Positions 1-10,882 of a DNA stretch of 64,000 nucleotides are shown one piece after another. Below the pieces are notes generated by a model, which was not told the origin of the DNA, did no database searches, and saw nothing but the letters and a program-made list of their open reading frames with translations. This stretch comes from Trifolium pratense. Taxonomy: Eukaryota > Streptophyta > Magnoliopsida > Fabales > Fabaceae. The translations under genes were made by a program, and so were the position numbers. How positions within the stretch are numbered: the first letter of the stretch is position 1; every line of letters begins with the position of its first letter. Location: positions 21,948,001 through 22,012,000 of the forward strand of contig NC_060060.1 of the NCBI RefSeq assembly GCF_020283565.1, in the 5' to 3' direction.

Positions 1-307
1 TTGAGTTATATGACAAAGATTTTTTTGATCACAAAGATGATGAAACACTATTGAATGATTTTGATCACAAAGATTTTTTTTTTTTTGGTAAACCGATCAT
101 TAACAAAATTTAAATCAGTCAGAAAAATTTAAACGTGTGACTAAAATTTAAGGGCTCAATATGTTTTTCTTTTCTACTAATTTACTGAATTTTGATTTTT
201 GTTCTATAAAAAAATTTTCTTTTTGTTAAAGATTAAACTAGAAAGAAAATTCTATTTAATTTTTGTTGTGTTTATTTTGACGAGTCTAATGGATCATCTA
301 AATGCAG

Positions 308-573
308 ACTCAATTTCAACATGAACCTCATATTTACAAATCGTTTCTAAAGATAGTGAATATGTACAGAAATGAAGATAAGAGTGCTAAAGAGGTCATG
401 CAGATGGTATGTTGTACGTTTTATGTATGCTTTAATTTTTTTATTTATTTTTTTTGTATAATGCTCATTTTAATTATTGATAATTATTATAATTGGATTG
501 GATTTTTCAGGTTATTTCACTTTTTGAAGGTCACCCAGATCTTGTTGATGGGTTTATGGTTTTTCTTGGGTAA
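308..573 (+). CDS. SIN3-like PAH gene 1, 3' end (partial)
   Basis: This is the tail of a SIN3-like gene containing one paired amphipathic helix (PAH) repeat; PAH folds bind short helices of transcription factors. Two exons are visible: 308-406, after a cag acceptor at 305-307, and 511-573, after tttttcag. The donor is gtatgt at 407. The first exon reads HIYKSFLKIVNMYRNE and the second VISLFEGHPDLVDGF, the two helices of a PAH unit joined in phase 0, as in the four other PAH genes of the window. The frame stops at TAA 571-573 straight after FMVFLG, where relatives continue with FLPEA, so the 3' end may be frameshifted. Upstream exons lie outside the window or are lost in 1-300. No histone-deacetylase interaction region is seen. 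A start at ATG 302 would sit across the acceptor and is unlikely. Family call good; gene integrity doubtful. Confidence 0.75.
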
Positions 574-598
574 CTTAGATCGTGATATGGAGTTATTG

Positions 599-801
599 AA
601 TTGAATACCAATAATGCTGCAAATGTGCAAACCTAGGGTTTGATTGTGGAGAAAATTTAGTACTTCTGGATTTTTATTTTTATTTTTGAAATCTTTGGTA
701 CTCTTAGTTTAAATTTTACATATTTTTAATTTAATTGAATACCAATAATGCTGCAAATGTGCAAACCAAGGGTTTGATTGTGGAGAAAATTTAGTACTTT
801 T
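599..801. repeat. Direct duplication, period about 134 bp
   Basis: A block of about 68 bp beginning aattgaataccaataatg occurs at 599-667 and again at 733-801 with roughly one mismatch. It lies just 3' of PAH gene 1 and probably duplicated part of its 3' untranslated region. Nothing else is recognised between 574 and 1020. Confidence 0.8.
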
Positions 802-1029
802 AGATTAAATTTTAAATATTTGTAATTTGTGAGATTTTATATTTAATCGTTTCAATCAACCAGAATTCATAAATCTAGTTTGTGATAATTTTGAGTAAAA
901 ATAACGATGATTTATATAAGTATAAAGTAAGTGAATATTAATTTGTCAAAAAAAAATTAGGCGAAATTATTTGACGAAATTACGGCTTTCTTATGAAACG
1001 GACAAATTTTATTAGATGGCGTTCTTGCT

Positions 1030-1600
1030 TTTAAACGTTCTTGCTTTCAGGAAGCGCTACCTTAGGTTGGCAGAACGACGGAGTCTCCTTAGTTTTACAT
1101 TGTTAGTAACTTGTTCGGAGATGGGAAAACAATTTGGGCTGCAACAAGAAAGAGCCTTTGGAACAGAGTTCTTAGCGAGGCTCCCCCTAGCCAAGGATCA
1201 AACCAGAAGGAAGTCATGTGACCATTACCGACCTTTTTAGCCACCCCATTTGAAAACCAATATATTTGAGGTATCGTCCTCTGGATCACCTAATAATGAC
1301 ACGTTCCTCCACCAACCAGAGACCCGCTTGAGATCCCCAAGCCTACCTCTCCAAGATGAGGGGAGGGATATAAAGAGCCATATCTCGCTAAAATTATATA
1401 TTTCCAAAGACCCACTCCTCCAGAGATTAGTCTCCATCTTCATTTACCAAGCAACACTAGATTCACGACTCGAAGATCTCTGACCCCTAACCCACCATCA
1501 CTCTTTGACTTACACACCTTGCCCCAACTAACCCAAGCAATCTTTCTAGCACTCTTAGGGGGGCCCACAAGAAGTTCCGTCGAATCTGGACTATCTTTTT
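1030..1600 (-). pseudogene. LINE reverse transcriptase relic (C-terminal part)
   Basis: On the minus strand broken frames encode pieces typical of the region after the reverse transcriptase core of plant L1-type LINEs: IAWVSWGKVC, GGLGVRDLR, a WWRNVSLLG-like piece, then GNGHMTSFWFDPWLGG followed by LRTLFQRLF. The pieces lie in order but in different frames with stops, so this is a dead fragment. No poly-A end or target duplication was found. Nothing is recognised from 1600 to 1960. Confidence 0.8.
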
Positions 1601-1977
1601 CCACACTTTGACGGGCATTTTCATAAAAGAGAGAAGTTCAATTGACCATATGATCATGCTTTATGTGTAACCTCTCATACGAAAAGTCATTAGATCATAT
1701 TGTAAATCATATATATTGGATTAAATTTGTATATCATCTCAATGAGACTTAGAATCCTAGAATTACTCAGATGCAAACTCAATCATTGTACACATGTCCA
1801 ATAGTCGCCTGTTATGATTAAAAGGGTGTCTGTAGAGACGTGAAACACTTAGGAATCCTAGAATCCATAATGCGAGCGGTTTGGTGGAAGTCCTCTTTGA
1901 GGTAGGAAACCCTAAGTATATAGCTAGTTAGACAATATTAAACTTTGGTGGAAGTGTATAGGATATAGTGATTATAT

Positions 1978-2061
1978 TTTTTATTTTTTATTTTAAAAGT
2001 TGATGGTTTATAAGTACCACCAACTTATTTACAAAGAAAATACTACAATTGCTGCTGCCAA
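1978..2061 (-). mobile_element. SINE, 3' half (split by CACTA-1)
   Basis: This is the A/T-rich tail half of a tRNA-derived SINE on the minus strand; its head is at 22533-22604. The target duplication ggatatagtgattatat is found at 1961-1977 and again at 22605-22621, i.e. 17 identical bases flanking the SINE with CACTA-1 inside. The T-rich stretch next to the left copy is the SINE poly-A tail seen from the other strand. Confidence 0.85.
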
Positions 2062-2087
2062 CACTAGTAGAAAAATGACTTTTGGTT

Positions 2088-2375
2088 TGGAGATACCACT
2101 ACCGGTATGTGAATACCAGTAGTGAAATACATTTGACCAAAGGATTCCACTACTGATATTTTTAAAACGGTAGTGGAAAGTTCAGAGACAAGGGATTTCA
2201 CTACCGGCTTTGCTAAATCCGTAGTGGAAAGTAGACACGGTGGCAATGTCGTAATTACGTACAAATTTGTTTTAATTATCTTCCACTACCGATCTAGGAT
2301 TCACCGGTAGTGGAATCCTAATAGTGTTATTATTTTTTTCATATTCCCACTTTTCACTACCGATCTAGGATTCAC
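2088..2375. repeat. CACTA-1 left subterminal repeats
   Basis: Repeated motifs of the form ccactaccgg...ccggtagtgg occur in both orientations across the first 300 bp, including two near-identical copies around 2282 and 2357. In CACTA elements such subterminal repeats are the binding sites of the TNPA-type protein; that role is inferred here from family knowledge. Confidence 0.85.
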
Positions 2376-3389
2376 CGGTAGTGGAATCCTAATAGTGTTA
2401 TTATATTTTTCATATTGTCATTTTCATTCCCAATTTTCATACGCGTTCAATCTCCCTCCCACTGCAAACTCTCCATTCTCAATCGTCCCAAGTTCTTCCA
2501 AATCGTCCCAAGTTCTTCAAATCAAACACTCCAATTTCCCAATCATTCTCCAATCTCTCCATTCTCCATTCTCCATTCTCCAATCTCTCCAATTTCATTC
2601 GGTTTCATTCTCCAAACCCTAGAATGCTTGAATCGCCTCCAAATTTCTTCGTTTTTATTCGGTAAAGGTATGAATAAATCAAACTTCCTCCAAATTTCAT
2701 TCGTTTTCGTTTTCATTCATTTTCATTCTTGTTCATTCGTTTTCATTCGCTTGGGTTTTCATTCGTTTTCATTCACGTCGTTTTCGTGGGTCTGTGATGT
2801 TCATTTCTGTGTGGGTCTGTGTTTTTTTGTGTGGGTTTTCATTCTTCTTCTGCTTGATGGCTTGATGATGAGAATGTCAATATAAAAATACAAATTTGCA
2901 TGAGATTTGGAAGTCTGTGTAGGTCACTTTAGCATGAGATTTAATGAAAAGTAAAAAGATATATGGTCATTTCTGTTTATGATATTTATTTTGCTGCTAT
3001 TTTGATTATTTTTTACTTCATAGATGATATGTAATGCTTGTGCTGTGCAGGGGTTGCTGTGTTAGGCGGTGATTGCTGCTCCTGCGTTAGGCGGTGATTG
3101 CTGCTCCTGCGTGTTGCTTGTGCTGTGCAGGGGCTGGTGTTGCTCTTTTTTGGTGTTGTCATCTTTGTTTGAAGTTAGAAGGTTCAATCACGGTCTCATC
3201 TACAGGTACCGATTCTATTTCAAAACATAGAAGCTATAGGCTATGAATTTTTATTAAAATAGAATGCATAATCTAGTCATTCTGTTATAGGCTATGAATT
3301 TTTATTAAAATAGGGCGAGAGAATGTTTCGCAATAGTAACAACCTAGTCATTCCTTTAACTTAGAATGCATAAATTTCGAAACGTAGGT
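2376..3389 (+). promoter_or_regulatory. CACTA-1 5' leader with short duplications
   Basis: No convincing coding sequence is seen. 2410-2640 is a pyrimidine-rich stretch with repeated ttctccattctcc words and 2690-2780 repeats cattcgttttcatt, both typical of plant 5' leaders. At 3050-3130 the words ggcggtgattgctgctcctgc and gtgctgtgcagggg are each present twice. gtatgaataaatc near 2668 and a tctacag near 3201 could bound a leader intron, but this is unproven. Confidence 0.4.
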
Positions 3390-6300
3390 ATGGACCGTAG
3401 TTGGATGAGAGCTAATCGATTAAGTACTGAGTACAGACATGGAGTGATGGAATTTCTACAGTTTGCGGAAAGTAATGCTGAACTAGAACGTCCTCCTCCT
3501 GAATTTCCTCCACTTTTTCTATGTCCGTGTATAAATTGTGCAAATAAAGAACCAAAACGTACTAAGAAAGAAATCATGAATCATCTAATTTGTGACGGGA
3601 TTTGTCAAAATTATACACAATGGATATGGCACGGTGAAGTAGTTGCAACGCCAAGTGTGTCCCATAGAGAAAGTGGTAGTGTGGATATCGATGATCGACT
3701 GGAAGACATGATGCGTGATATTGGAGAAGATTCGTTTAAGAGGGCGCATGTGTATGAAACTTTATGCAGTGACAAGGATGAACCATTGTATCCGGGATGC
3801 ACAAATTTTACCCGTTTGTCTGCGGTGTTAAAATTGTTTAATTTGAAAGCAAAAAATGGGTGGACCGACAAAAGTTTCACTGAATTGCTTGAATTGTTGA
3901 TACAAATGCTTCCAGAAGGTAATGTAATGCCAAATCGTTATTACGAGGCGAAAAAAGTATTGTGTCCAATGGGTTTGGAGTATGAAAAGATACATGCATG
4001 CCCTAATGATTGTATATTATACCGAAAAGAGTTTGTAAACTATAATCATTGTCCGACATGTAAGGCGTCTCGCTACAAAAAGAAAGATGGTGATTCTAGT
4101 GATGATGAGGTGACCAAAACGGGTCCTCCCGCGAAAGTCGTATGGTACCTACCAATAATTTCAAGGTTCAAGAGATTGTTTGCTAATGCAAATGACGCAA
4201 AGAATCTTAGATGGCATGCAGAAGAGAGAAAATGTGATGGCCAAATTCGCCATGTAGCTGATTCTTTGCAATGGAAGAAAATTGACTCTTTGTTTCCAAA
4301 TTTTGGCAAAGAGTCGAGAAACCTTAGACTTGGACTTGCTACTGATGGAATGAATCCGTTTGGTAATCAAAGTACTAACCATAGTTCATGGCCTGTTCTC
4401 CTGATGATTTACAACCTATCTCCTTGGTTGTGCATGAAGCGTAAATATATTATGTTATCGATGATGATTTCAGGCCCAAGACAACCAGGAAATGACATAG
4501 ATGTTTATCTAAGTCCACTAATTGATGATTTGAAAGTGTTGTGGGAGGAAGGAGTGGATGTTTTTGATTCGTATTCTGGTGAACAGTTCAACATGCGTGC
4601 CATGTTGTTTTGCACCATCAACGACTTTCCGGCATACGGCAATTTGTCTGGGTATTCCGTTAAAGGGCATAATGCGTGTCCCATATGTGAAAAAAAAACA
4701 TGTTATAAGCAACTGAAAAATGGAAAGAAGACTGTTTATCTTGGCCACCGAAAATTTCTAAATCGTTATCATCCATATCGTAGATTGCGAAAAGCTTTTG
4801 ACGGAGACCAAGAGAATGGTGTTGCTCCAACGCCCTTAACTGGAGAGGAAGTTTATGAACGACAACGAGACATTAATGTTGTCTTCGGAAAGTGCCAAAA
4901 GCCAAAAGGGAGAGTGCCAAAAGCGAAAGTGCCAAAAGCCGAAAGTGAAAGTGTCAAAAGGAAAAAGCAGCCTGTTGTGAAAAGTATATGGAAAAAGAGG
5001 TCAGTGTTCTTTGATCTTCCATATTGGTCTAGTCTTGATGTAAGACATTGTATTGATGTGATGCACGTGGAGAAAAATGTATGTGATAGTGTAATTGGAA
5101 CACTTCTCGACATTAAAGGCAAGACAAAAGATGGTGCACATGCTCGTCTTGATATGGATTTGATGGGTATACGACAAGAGTTATTACCACAAAAAATCAA
5201 TGACAAGACATATTTGCCTCCCGCGTGTCACACTTTGTCTAAAGACGAGAAAACAAGTTTTTGCAAGTGTTTACAAAGTATCAAAGTGCCACATGGTTAC
5301 TCGTCAAATGTCAAGAGCCTTGTATCAATGAAAGATCTCAAATTAATCGGCTTAAAATCTCATGATTGTCATGTCTTGATGCAACAACTACTACCTGTGG
5401 CTATTCGTGGGATATTGCCCGATAATGTTAGGAAAGCTATATGCAGGTTGTGCTTATTCTTCAATGCAATATGTTGTAAAGCAATTGATCCATTGAAGTT
5501 AGACGAGTTGGAAAACGAAGCTGCAGTTATCTTGTGTCAATTGGAGATGTATTTTCCTCCTTCATTTTTTGACATTATGGTTCATTTGATTGTTCATCTA
5601 GTAAGGGAGATTAGATTGTGTGGCCCAATTTATTTACGGTGGATGTATCCAATAGAGCGATACATGAAGATCCTAAAAGGGTATACAAAAAACCCACACC
5701 GTCCGGAAGCTTCGATTGTTGAGAGGTACATTGCAGAAGAAGCTATTGAGTTTTGTTCAAACTATTTGTCAGAAGTGGATGCTATAGGGGTTCCCAAGTC
5801 TCGTCATGATGGAAGATGTGACGGTGTGGGCACGCAAGGTTTAAATGTCAAGAGCATGCATATTGATATAATTCTTCAAGCGCATTTGTATATATTGAAT
5901 AACACTGATGAAGTTCAACCTTACTTGTCTGCTCACAAAAGCATCATAAAGAAAATGCACGATAAGATGAATGAAAAATGGGTGTTAAGAGAGCATAATA
6001 AGAAATTCTCAGAGTGGTTTAAAGAAAAGGTCTGCCAAGATGATAGTGTTTCCGATACAATAAAGTGGTTGTCCTATGAGCCTAAATGTAACATATTGAC
6101 TTGGAGTGCATATGATATTAACAAAACTTCCTTTTATACAAAATCAAAGGATGACCGCAGTACCATGCAAAATAGTGGGGTTATGATTGTGGCAGAGTCC
6201 ATGCACTTCTCTAGTTCCAAAGATAAAAATCCGGTTATGGCATCTACACCCTACTTTGGGGTGATTGAAGAGATCTGGGAGGTTGATTACGTTGTGTTTA

Positions 6301-6644
6301 AAGTGCCTTTATTTAAATGTAAATGGATTGATATCAACAATGGTGTGAGAATTGATGAATTAGGATTTACAATAGTTGATCTTTGCAAGTTAGCTTATAA
6401 AGACGAACCTTTCATCATGGCATCCCAAGCAAAACAAGTGTTTTATGTCAAAGATCCTTCTAATGAACGGTGGTCGGTGGTTCTACAAGGAAAAAATGTG
6501 CATGGTAGTTATGAAAATCAAGAGCTTGATATTTCCGAAATTCCTCCTTTCTCATCAGATGTGCCTACCTTCATTGAAGAAAACGAAGAGGATGATGTGC
6601 ATGCAGCTATTCGTTTAGATCATGACGAAGGAATATGGGATTAG
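3390..6644 (+). CDS. TNP2-type CACTA transposase
   Basis: A single open frame encodes about 1,084 residues from the Met-Asp-Arg-Ser-Trp-Met start usual in the family; an in-frame ATG at 3366 would add 8 residues. It cuts and joins the element ends, acting in the nucleus. Domains in order (numbered from 3366): transposase-associated N-terminal region (about 9-85, with CPCINC and the WIWHGE end), a CPNDC...CPTC zinc region near 210-230, the TNP2 core (about 255-600) with LATDGMNPF near 326, YSVKGHNACPICE near 435 and DVMHVEKNVCD near 565, a DUF4218-like region (about 660-800, GPIYLRWMYPIERYMK) and a DUF4216-like region (about 957-1045, YFGVIEEIWEVDY). The length matches intact relatives and no stop interrupts it, so it may still be active. 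It is the first of two genes of CACTA-1. Confidence 0.95.
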   Translation: MDRSWMRANRLSTEYRHGVMEFLQFAESNAELERPPPEFPPLFLCPCINCANKEPKRTKKEIMNHLICDGICQNYTQWIWHGEVVATPSVSHRESGSVDIDDRLEDMMRDIGEDSFKRAHVYETLCSDKDEPLYPGCTNFTRLSAVLKLFNLKAKNGWTDKSFTELLELLIQMLPEGNVMPNRYYEAKKVLCPMGLEYEKIHACPNDCILYRKEFVNYNHCPTCKASRYKKKDGDSSDDEVTKTGPPAKVVWYLPIISRFKRLFANANDAKNLRWHAEERKCDGQIRHVADSLQWKKIDSLFPNFGKESRNLRLGLATDGMNPFGNQSTNHSSWPVLLMIYNLSPWLCMKRKYIMLSMMISGPRQPGNDIDVYLSPLIDDLKVLWEEGVDVFDSYSGEQFNMRAMLFCTINDFPAYGNLSGYSVKGHNACPICEKKTCYKQLKNGKKTVYLGHRKFLNRYHPYRRLRKAFDGDQENGVAPTPLTGEEVYERQRDINVVFGKCQKPKGRVPKAKVPKAESESVKRKKQPVVKSIWKKRSVFFDLPYWSSLDVRHCIDVMHVEKNVCDSVIGTLLDIKGKTKDGAHARLDMDLMGIRQELLPQKINDKTYLPPACHTLSKDEKTSFCKCLQSIKVPHGYSSNVKSLVSMKDLKLIGLKSHDCHVLMQQLLPVAIRGILPDNVRKAICRLCLFFNAICCKAIDPLKLDELENEAAVILCQLEMYFPPSFFDIMVHLIVHLVREIRLCGPIYLRWMYPIERYMKILKGYTKNPHRPEASIVERYIAEEAIEFCSNYLSEVDAIGVPKSRHDGRCDGVGTQGLNVKSMHIDIILQAHLYILNNTDEVQPYLSAHKSIIKKMHDKMNEKWVLREHNKKFSEWFKEKVCQDDSVSDTIKWLSYEPKCNILTWSAYDINKTSFYTKSKDDRSTMQNSGVMIVAESMHFSSSKDKNPVMASTPYFGVIEEIWEVDYVVFKVPLFKCKWIDINNGVRIDELGFTIVDLCKLAYKDEPFIMASQAKQVFYVKDPSNERWSVVLQGKNVHGSYENQELDISEIPPFSSDVPTFIEENEEDDVHAAIRLDHDEGIWD

Positions 6645-7024
6645 AGAAGAAAAAGCTGCAGATGCTAGCATATCATTGCTTTTCTCCTTTTATTTTGATT
6701 ATGTTTTGATGTGCTGTTTATGTAATGCATCTGTAATGTTTTGAATATGTACTGTTAGTTTTTAGCTTTTATGTTTTGAAAAAAAACTTCTGCTACTGCT
6801 GTATTGTTTAAATACTTGAACCTTAAGAAATCTGTTTTGAGATTCTGGGCAATATAACTTATGTTTAATTATGAGCTTGTGCTTATTTTTTTTTCTGCAT
6901 AATTTGATATTTAAAATGGTTAGAACCATTTTCTGCATAATTTTTTTTTCTGCATAATTTTTTCTGCATAATCTGATTCAACCGACAATATAACTTTTTT
7001 GTGTTTTGTGTAAACAGATACGAT
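6645..7024 (+). other. Spacer between the two CACTA-1 genes
   Basis: AT-rich DNA with repeated tttctgcataat words (6894-6975). An acceptor-like taaacag at 7012-7018 precedes the second gene, so the two genes may share one alternatively spliced transcript as in En/Spm. No other coding sequence is seen. Confidence 0.4.
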
Positions 7025-10000
7025 ATGGCTGATTCAACCGACAACTCTGCTGAAACTAGTCAACGTAATAAAAAAAGTGTTAGAGGTCCCACTATGTTGA
7101 AAGCAATTGAAAACGTTCGTAAAACGGGTATAAAGATCCCTCTCCAGTTTGATCTAGAAACTGGAGAGTGTTATGGTAACAATGCCTCCCATTTTAAGAG
7201 TTACGTAGCACTTCTTACTCGAGAAAGATGCAGTATTGCGAAAGAGTTGTGGAAACATATACCTGAAGGAGTAAAAAATGCTATGTGGACAGATATTAAG
7301 GTATTTGAAATTCAACATTTTGTTATATTTTATTATCATATCAAATACATCTTATGCTAACACCAAATTTTTTAATGTAAATATTTTAGGCTATTTTTGT
7401 TATACCCGAGTTTGATGATGCAAAAAGGAATGATCATTTTAAGAAAATATGGTTTCACTATGCGGCGGAGCGGTGGAAAGATTTTAAATCACGGTTGACT
7501 AGAACTTATATCACAGACCCCAAACCAGATGACGTTCCTCCATACGTCAAGTATCCTTACATCAAAAAAGATATATGGGAAGAGTTTGTGAAGTATCGAC
7601 AGACCTCTGATTTTAAGGTTAGTGTAATTTCAAAATCATTAAACTGTGTTGACTGCTGCTACTGCTGCTACTGTGTTAAATATTGTGTTTTGTGATTTGT
7701 GATTTTGTGATTTTTATGTCTTGACTGCTGCTACTGCGCTAAAACCGCGCTAAAACTGCGCTAAAACCGCGCGGAAACTGCTGTTTCTGTCTTTAACATT
7801 GCCTAAAACTGTGATTCTGCTGAAACTGCGTTAAAACATTGCCTAAACTGCTGAAACTGTGACTGAAACTGTCTTTAACATTGTTGGTAGTCTGCTGAAA
7901 CTTGACTGAAACTGAAACTTGACTGAAACTTGACTGAAACTGTCTTTAACATTGCCTAAGTCTGCTGAAACTGCTGAAACTGCTGAATGTGATTTTTACA
8001 TTACTAATTATTTGAGTTTATAATAGGAAAAAAGTCAAAAGGGTAGGGAGAATCATGCAAAGAATGTTTACCCACATGTATTATCCCGTGGAGGGTATAA
8101 GAGGCTCGAGGAGCAGATGATCAATGAAAAGAGATTGTCCTTATCAAAAGATAGTTCTGGCTTAACTGATGATGATCGTCATCTATCTCCACCGGAACGC
8201 TATGAGACATGGACGAGAGCACGACAAAAGAAAGGGGGAGAATTCACATCCGAGCCTGTAAAAAAAGTTGCTGAGAAAATTGTAAGTAACATTATAATCA
8301 TGCTTTTGCTTCAAGTAACACAATTATTTACTATATTGTGACTTTGTTTGTGCATGTTGTAGGAGAAAATTGTTGAAGACTCAAAAAAGGGTGACTTTGT
8401 TCCAACGAGACGTCACGATGTCCTAACAGAAGCCATTGGAACACCTGAGCATGGTGGTAGTGTTCGTGGTGTTGGAAAAAAACATAACATTACCACTTAC
8501 TGGGGAAGATCAAAGGTTTCACGTCAAAGTCAAGGTATAGATGTCAAAGAGCAACTAGCAGCATTTAAAGCAGATTTGGAAGCTAAGTTTGAGGAAAAGT
8601 TGGCGCAAGAGCGTAAGATGATGCAAGATTCTCTTATGGAGACACTAAAGTCCATGGGTTTATCCCAAACCTCTGATACAAATAATAGAGTCATGGTACC
8701 TGAAGCGCAAACTGAACAACTTGTTGTCACCGGAAGCGCAAAAGGGAGTTGTTCTCCTGCACCGGTCAAGATGCAAAATGAACTCAAGGAGGTTGTTGTC
8801 ACTGAAAGCGCAAAAGGAAGTCGTTCTCCTGCACCGGTAGCAGAGGCAGCAGAGGCTCAAGATAACATGGACGATGTTCAGAAATTGTTAATGATGGTTC
8901 TGAAAAGGGGTGATGATCATTTGGATGTAGAATTAAGTCATTGTTCAATGTGTACTAATTTTCTCATGTCTTGCAAGTGTATAAGAGAGTTGTTGGTGGG
9001 TTTTATTTGGCTCGACATGAGTACTCTAAGTGTTTGGTGCTCGTAAGTGTACTTTCTTATTTACTACTATCTCAATATCTGTTAATATGTTATATATCTC
9101 TCCTAACTTTAAAATTATATTCAGGTACATTCATCGTTTATGCATTGAAAACAACACCACAAATGTATATGGAATTTTGGAACCAACTTTTCTGAACATT
9201 GTTGGTGATGCTGGGAAAAAAAGTGATCAGAGAATATCTCAAAGTAAATGCAAGAAATACATCCAGCATAAGTTACAAAATGAAAAGAAAGAGTGTCAAT
9301 TATTACCATTTAACCATGGGTAAGTTTGTATGAATTTGTGTATTTTTTTAATACTTATTTATTTTTTATAACTCATAGTTATTAACAATATAATACTGCT
9401 TCCACGCACGCGTACAGAGGACATTGGCAGTTGATAGTACTTTGTCCAAAGATAAATACCGTGGTTGTTATTTGTTCACTACATTGGAAACTTAATCCAA
9501 TAATGGAGAAAATTGTTTCAAGGTAATTAAGTTTATACTTTAGGGGTTTTGGTTATATACTATAAACATAAATTATTACAAATTTTATATGATTTTATGC
9601 GGCTTTTTTTTCTTATGAATTAGTGTTTTTACGGTTGATCAAATGGCGAATGGCAATAGAAAGAACAATACCGTATGGCTTTATCCACAAGTAAGTGTGG
9701 TATTCTAACTTTATATATATTTACTTTTTTGATAAGTAAGTGTGGTATTTTTTGATCAAATGTTACTATATATAATTTGTAGGCGAGGAAACAATATAAT
9801 TCAAATGACTGTGGATACTATGTAATGAAAAATATGTTGGACATTGTCACTGCTAAGATAACTGATTCTTGGATGGAGGTAATAATTTTTATTTTTTATA
9901 CATCAATAATTTTTTATAACCGAGTCAAGAATAGTTTTATATTATTATTTACTTATTGTAGGTATTTAATGACCCAAAAGAGTTAACAGCTGAGGAGATG

Positions 10001-10054
10001 TATGAATTGCGATTACGTTGGTCAACATATTTTTTGGAGTTATTGGAGGGTTAA
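7025..10054 (+). CDS. TNPA-like protein fused to an Ulp1-type (C48) peptidase domain
   Basis: Nine exons with GT-AG borders keep one frame: 7025-7300, 7390-7617, 8027-8281, 8363-9042, 9125-9319, 9418-9522, 9624-9690, 9783-9878 and 9962-10054. The N-terminal part is the plant Transposase_24 / TNPA-like family (NAMWTDIK, FHYAAERWKDFKSRL, SPPERYETWTRARQKK), which binds subterminal repeats. Exon 4 has a coiled-coil stretch (8540-8660) and two copies of a SAKGS-SPAPV motif. Exons 5-9 form an Ulp1-like cysteine peptidase: GHWQLIVLCPK supplies the His and NDCGYYVMKNM the nucleophilic Cys with an upstream Gln (ARKQY). The usual Asp after the His strand is replaced (VVVICSLHW), so catalysis is uncertain. 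Role in SUMO removal or in transposition is inference. The exon 4-5 join is the least certain. Confidence 0.85.
7715..8000. repeat. Degenerate ctgaaactg / gcgctaaaac repeats in intron
   Basis: The second intron of the TNPA-like gene is filled with short degenerate repeats built on ctgctgaaactg and gcgctaaaac units, probably grown by slippage. No coding role. Confidence 0.7.
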
Positions 10055-10882
10055 GATTTATCTGGTGAGTTATAGAATAGTTAATTATTTGAACTTTGTT
10101 TTTGCAAATTGGTCTATTCAATACATTGCAGCAATTTTAGTTTACACTTGTTTATTTGAACTTTGTTTCTGTCAAATTTGAGATTCTGCAGGGTGATGAA
10201 TTGGTTATTAGCTTTAGTTTGAGTCTTGGAAGCAGATCAGGTGATGGAATTGGTATTTTGGCTCGGATGTGCATTCTCACTGTTTTGGACTGTTTATTTT
10301 GGACTATTTTAGGATGGTTTTATGAAGGAATTGGTATTAGAATTGGTATTTTTGTGATGGAATTGGTATTTTATGAAGGATTGGTATTTTAGAATTGGTA
10401 TTTTAGGAATTGGTATTTTAGGATTGGTATTTTAGGAATTGGTATTTTAGGACTGTTTATCAGGTGATGGAATTTTATGATGCTGTTGCTGAGAAGCATA
10501 GTTTAACTGCACATGAATTGTTTGATGGAAATGATCTTGCTACTTTCTTATCTAATTTGCATCAAGATGTTGGAAATTTAAAGGCAATTGTTGTGTGGTT
10601 ATTGGTTGCTAGTGCAACTGATTTTTAACATATAGCTTTAGCACTAGCAGCAATGGCTCATTCTTTGGGGTCTGTGATGAAATTTGGTCATGTTACAAAA
10701 CTACACACCTGCACTACTAATATGCAGGCACAAGATGCTACAAAAAAACGAAAAAAAAAAATAAAACTAACATACCACTACTGATATTTATAACAATCAG
10801 TAGTGAAAACTAACATACCACTACCGGTATTTACAAATACCGGTAGTGGAATCCCAGATTCTAAAAAAAAAAAAATGAAAAC
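10055..10882 (+). other. CACTA-1 3' region with ggaattggtatttta repeats
   Basis: Noncoding. 10320-10460 carries about eight copies of a 14-16 bp unit around ggaattggtatttta. 10770-10860 starts the right subterminal palindromes of CACTA-1 (ccactaccggta and its complement), which continue beyond the nested copia element at 21977. A short open frame at 10156-10392 is composed of the repeat and is not a gene. Confidence 0.7.

Noticed and set aside
2395..2885. Ser/Phe/Ile-rich frames, 75 and 156 residues
   Set aside because: Pyrimidine-rich leader DNA upstream of the CACTA-1 transposase; translation is low complexity.
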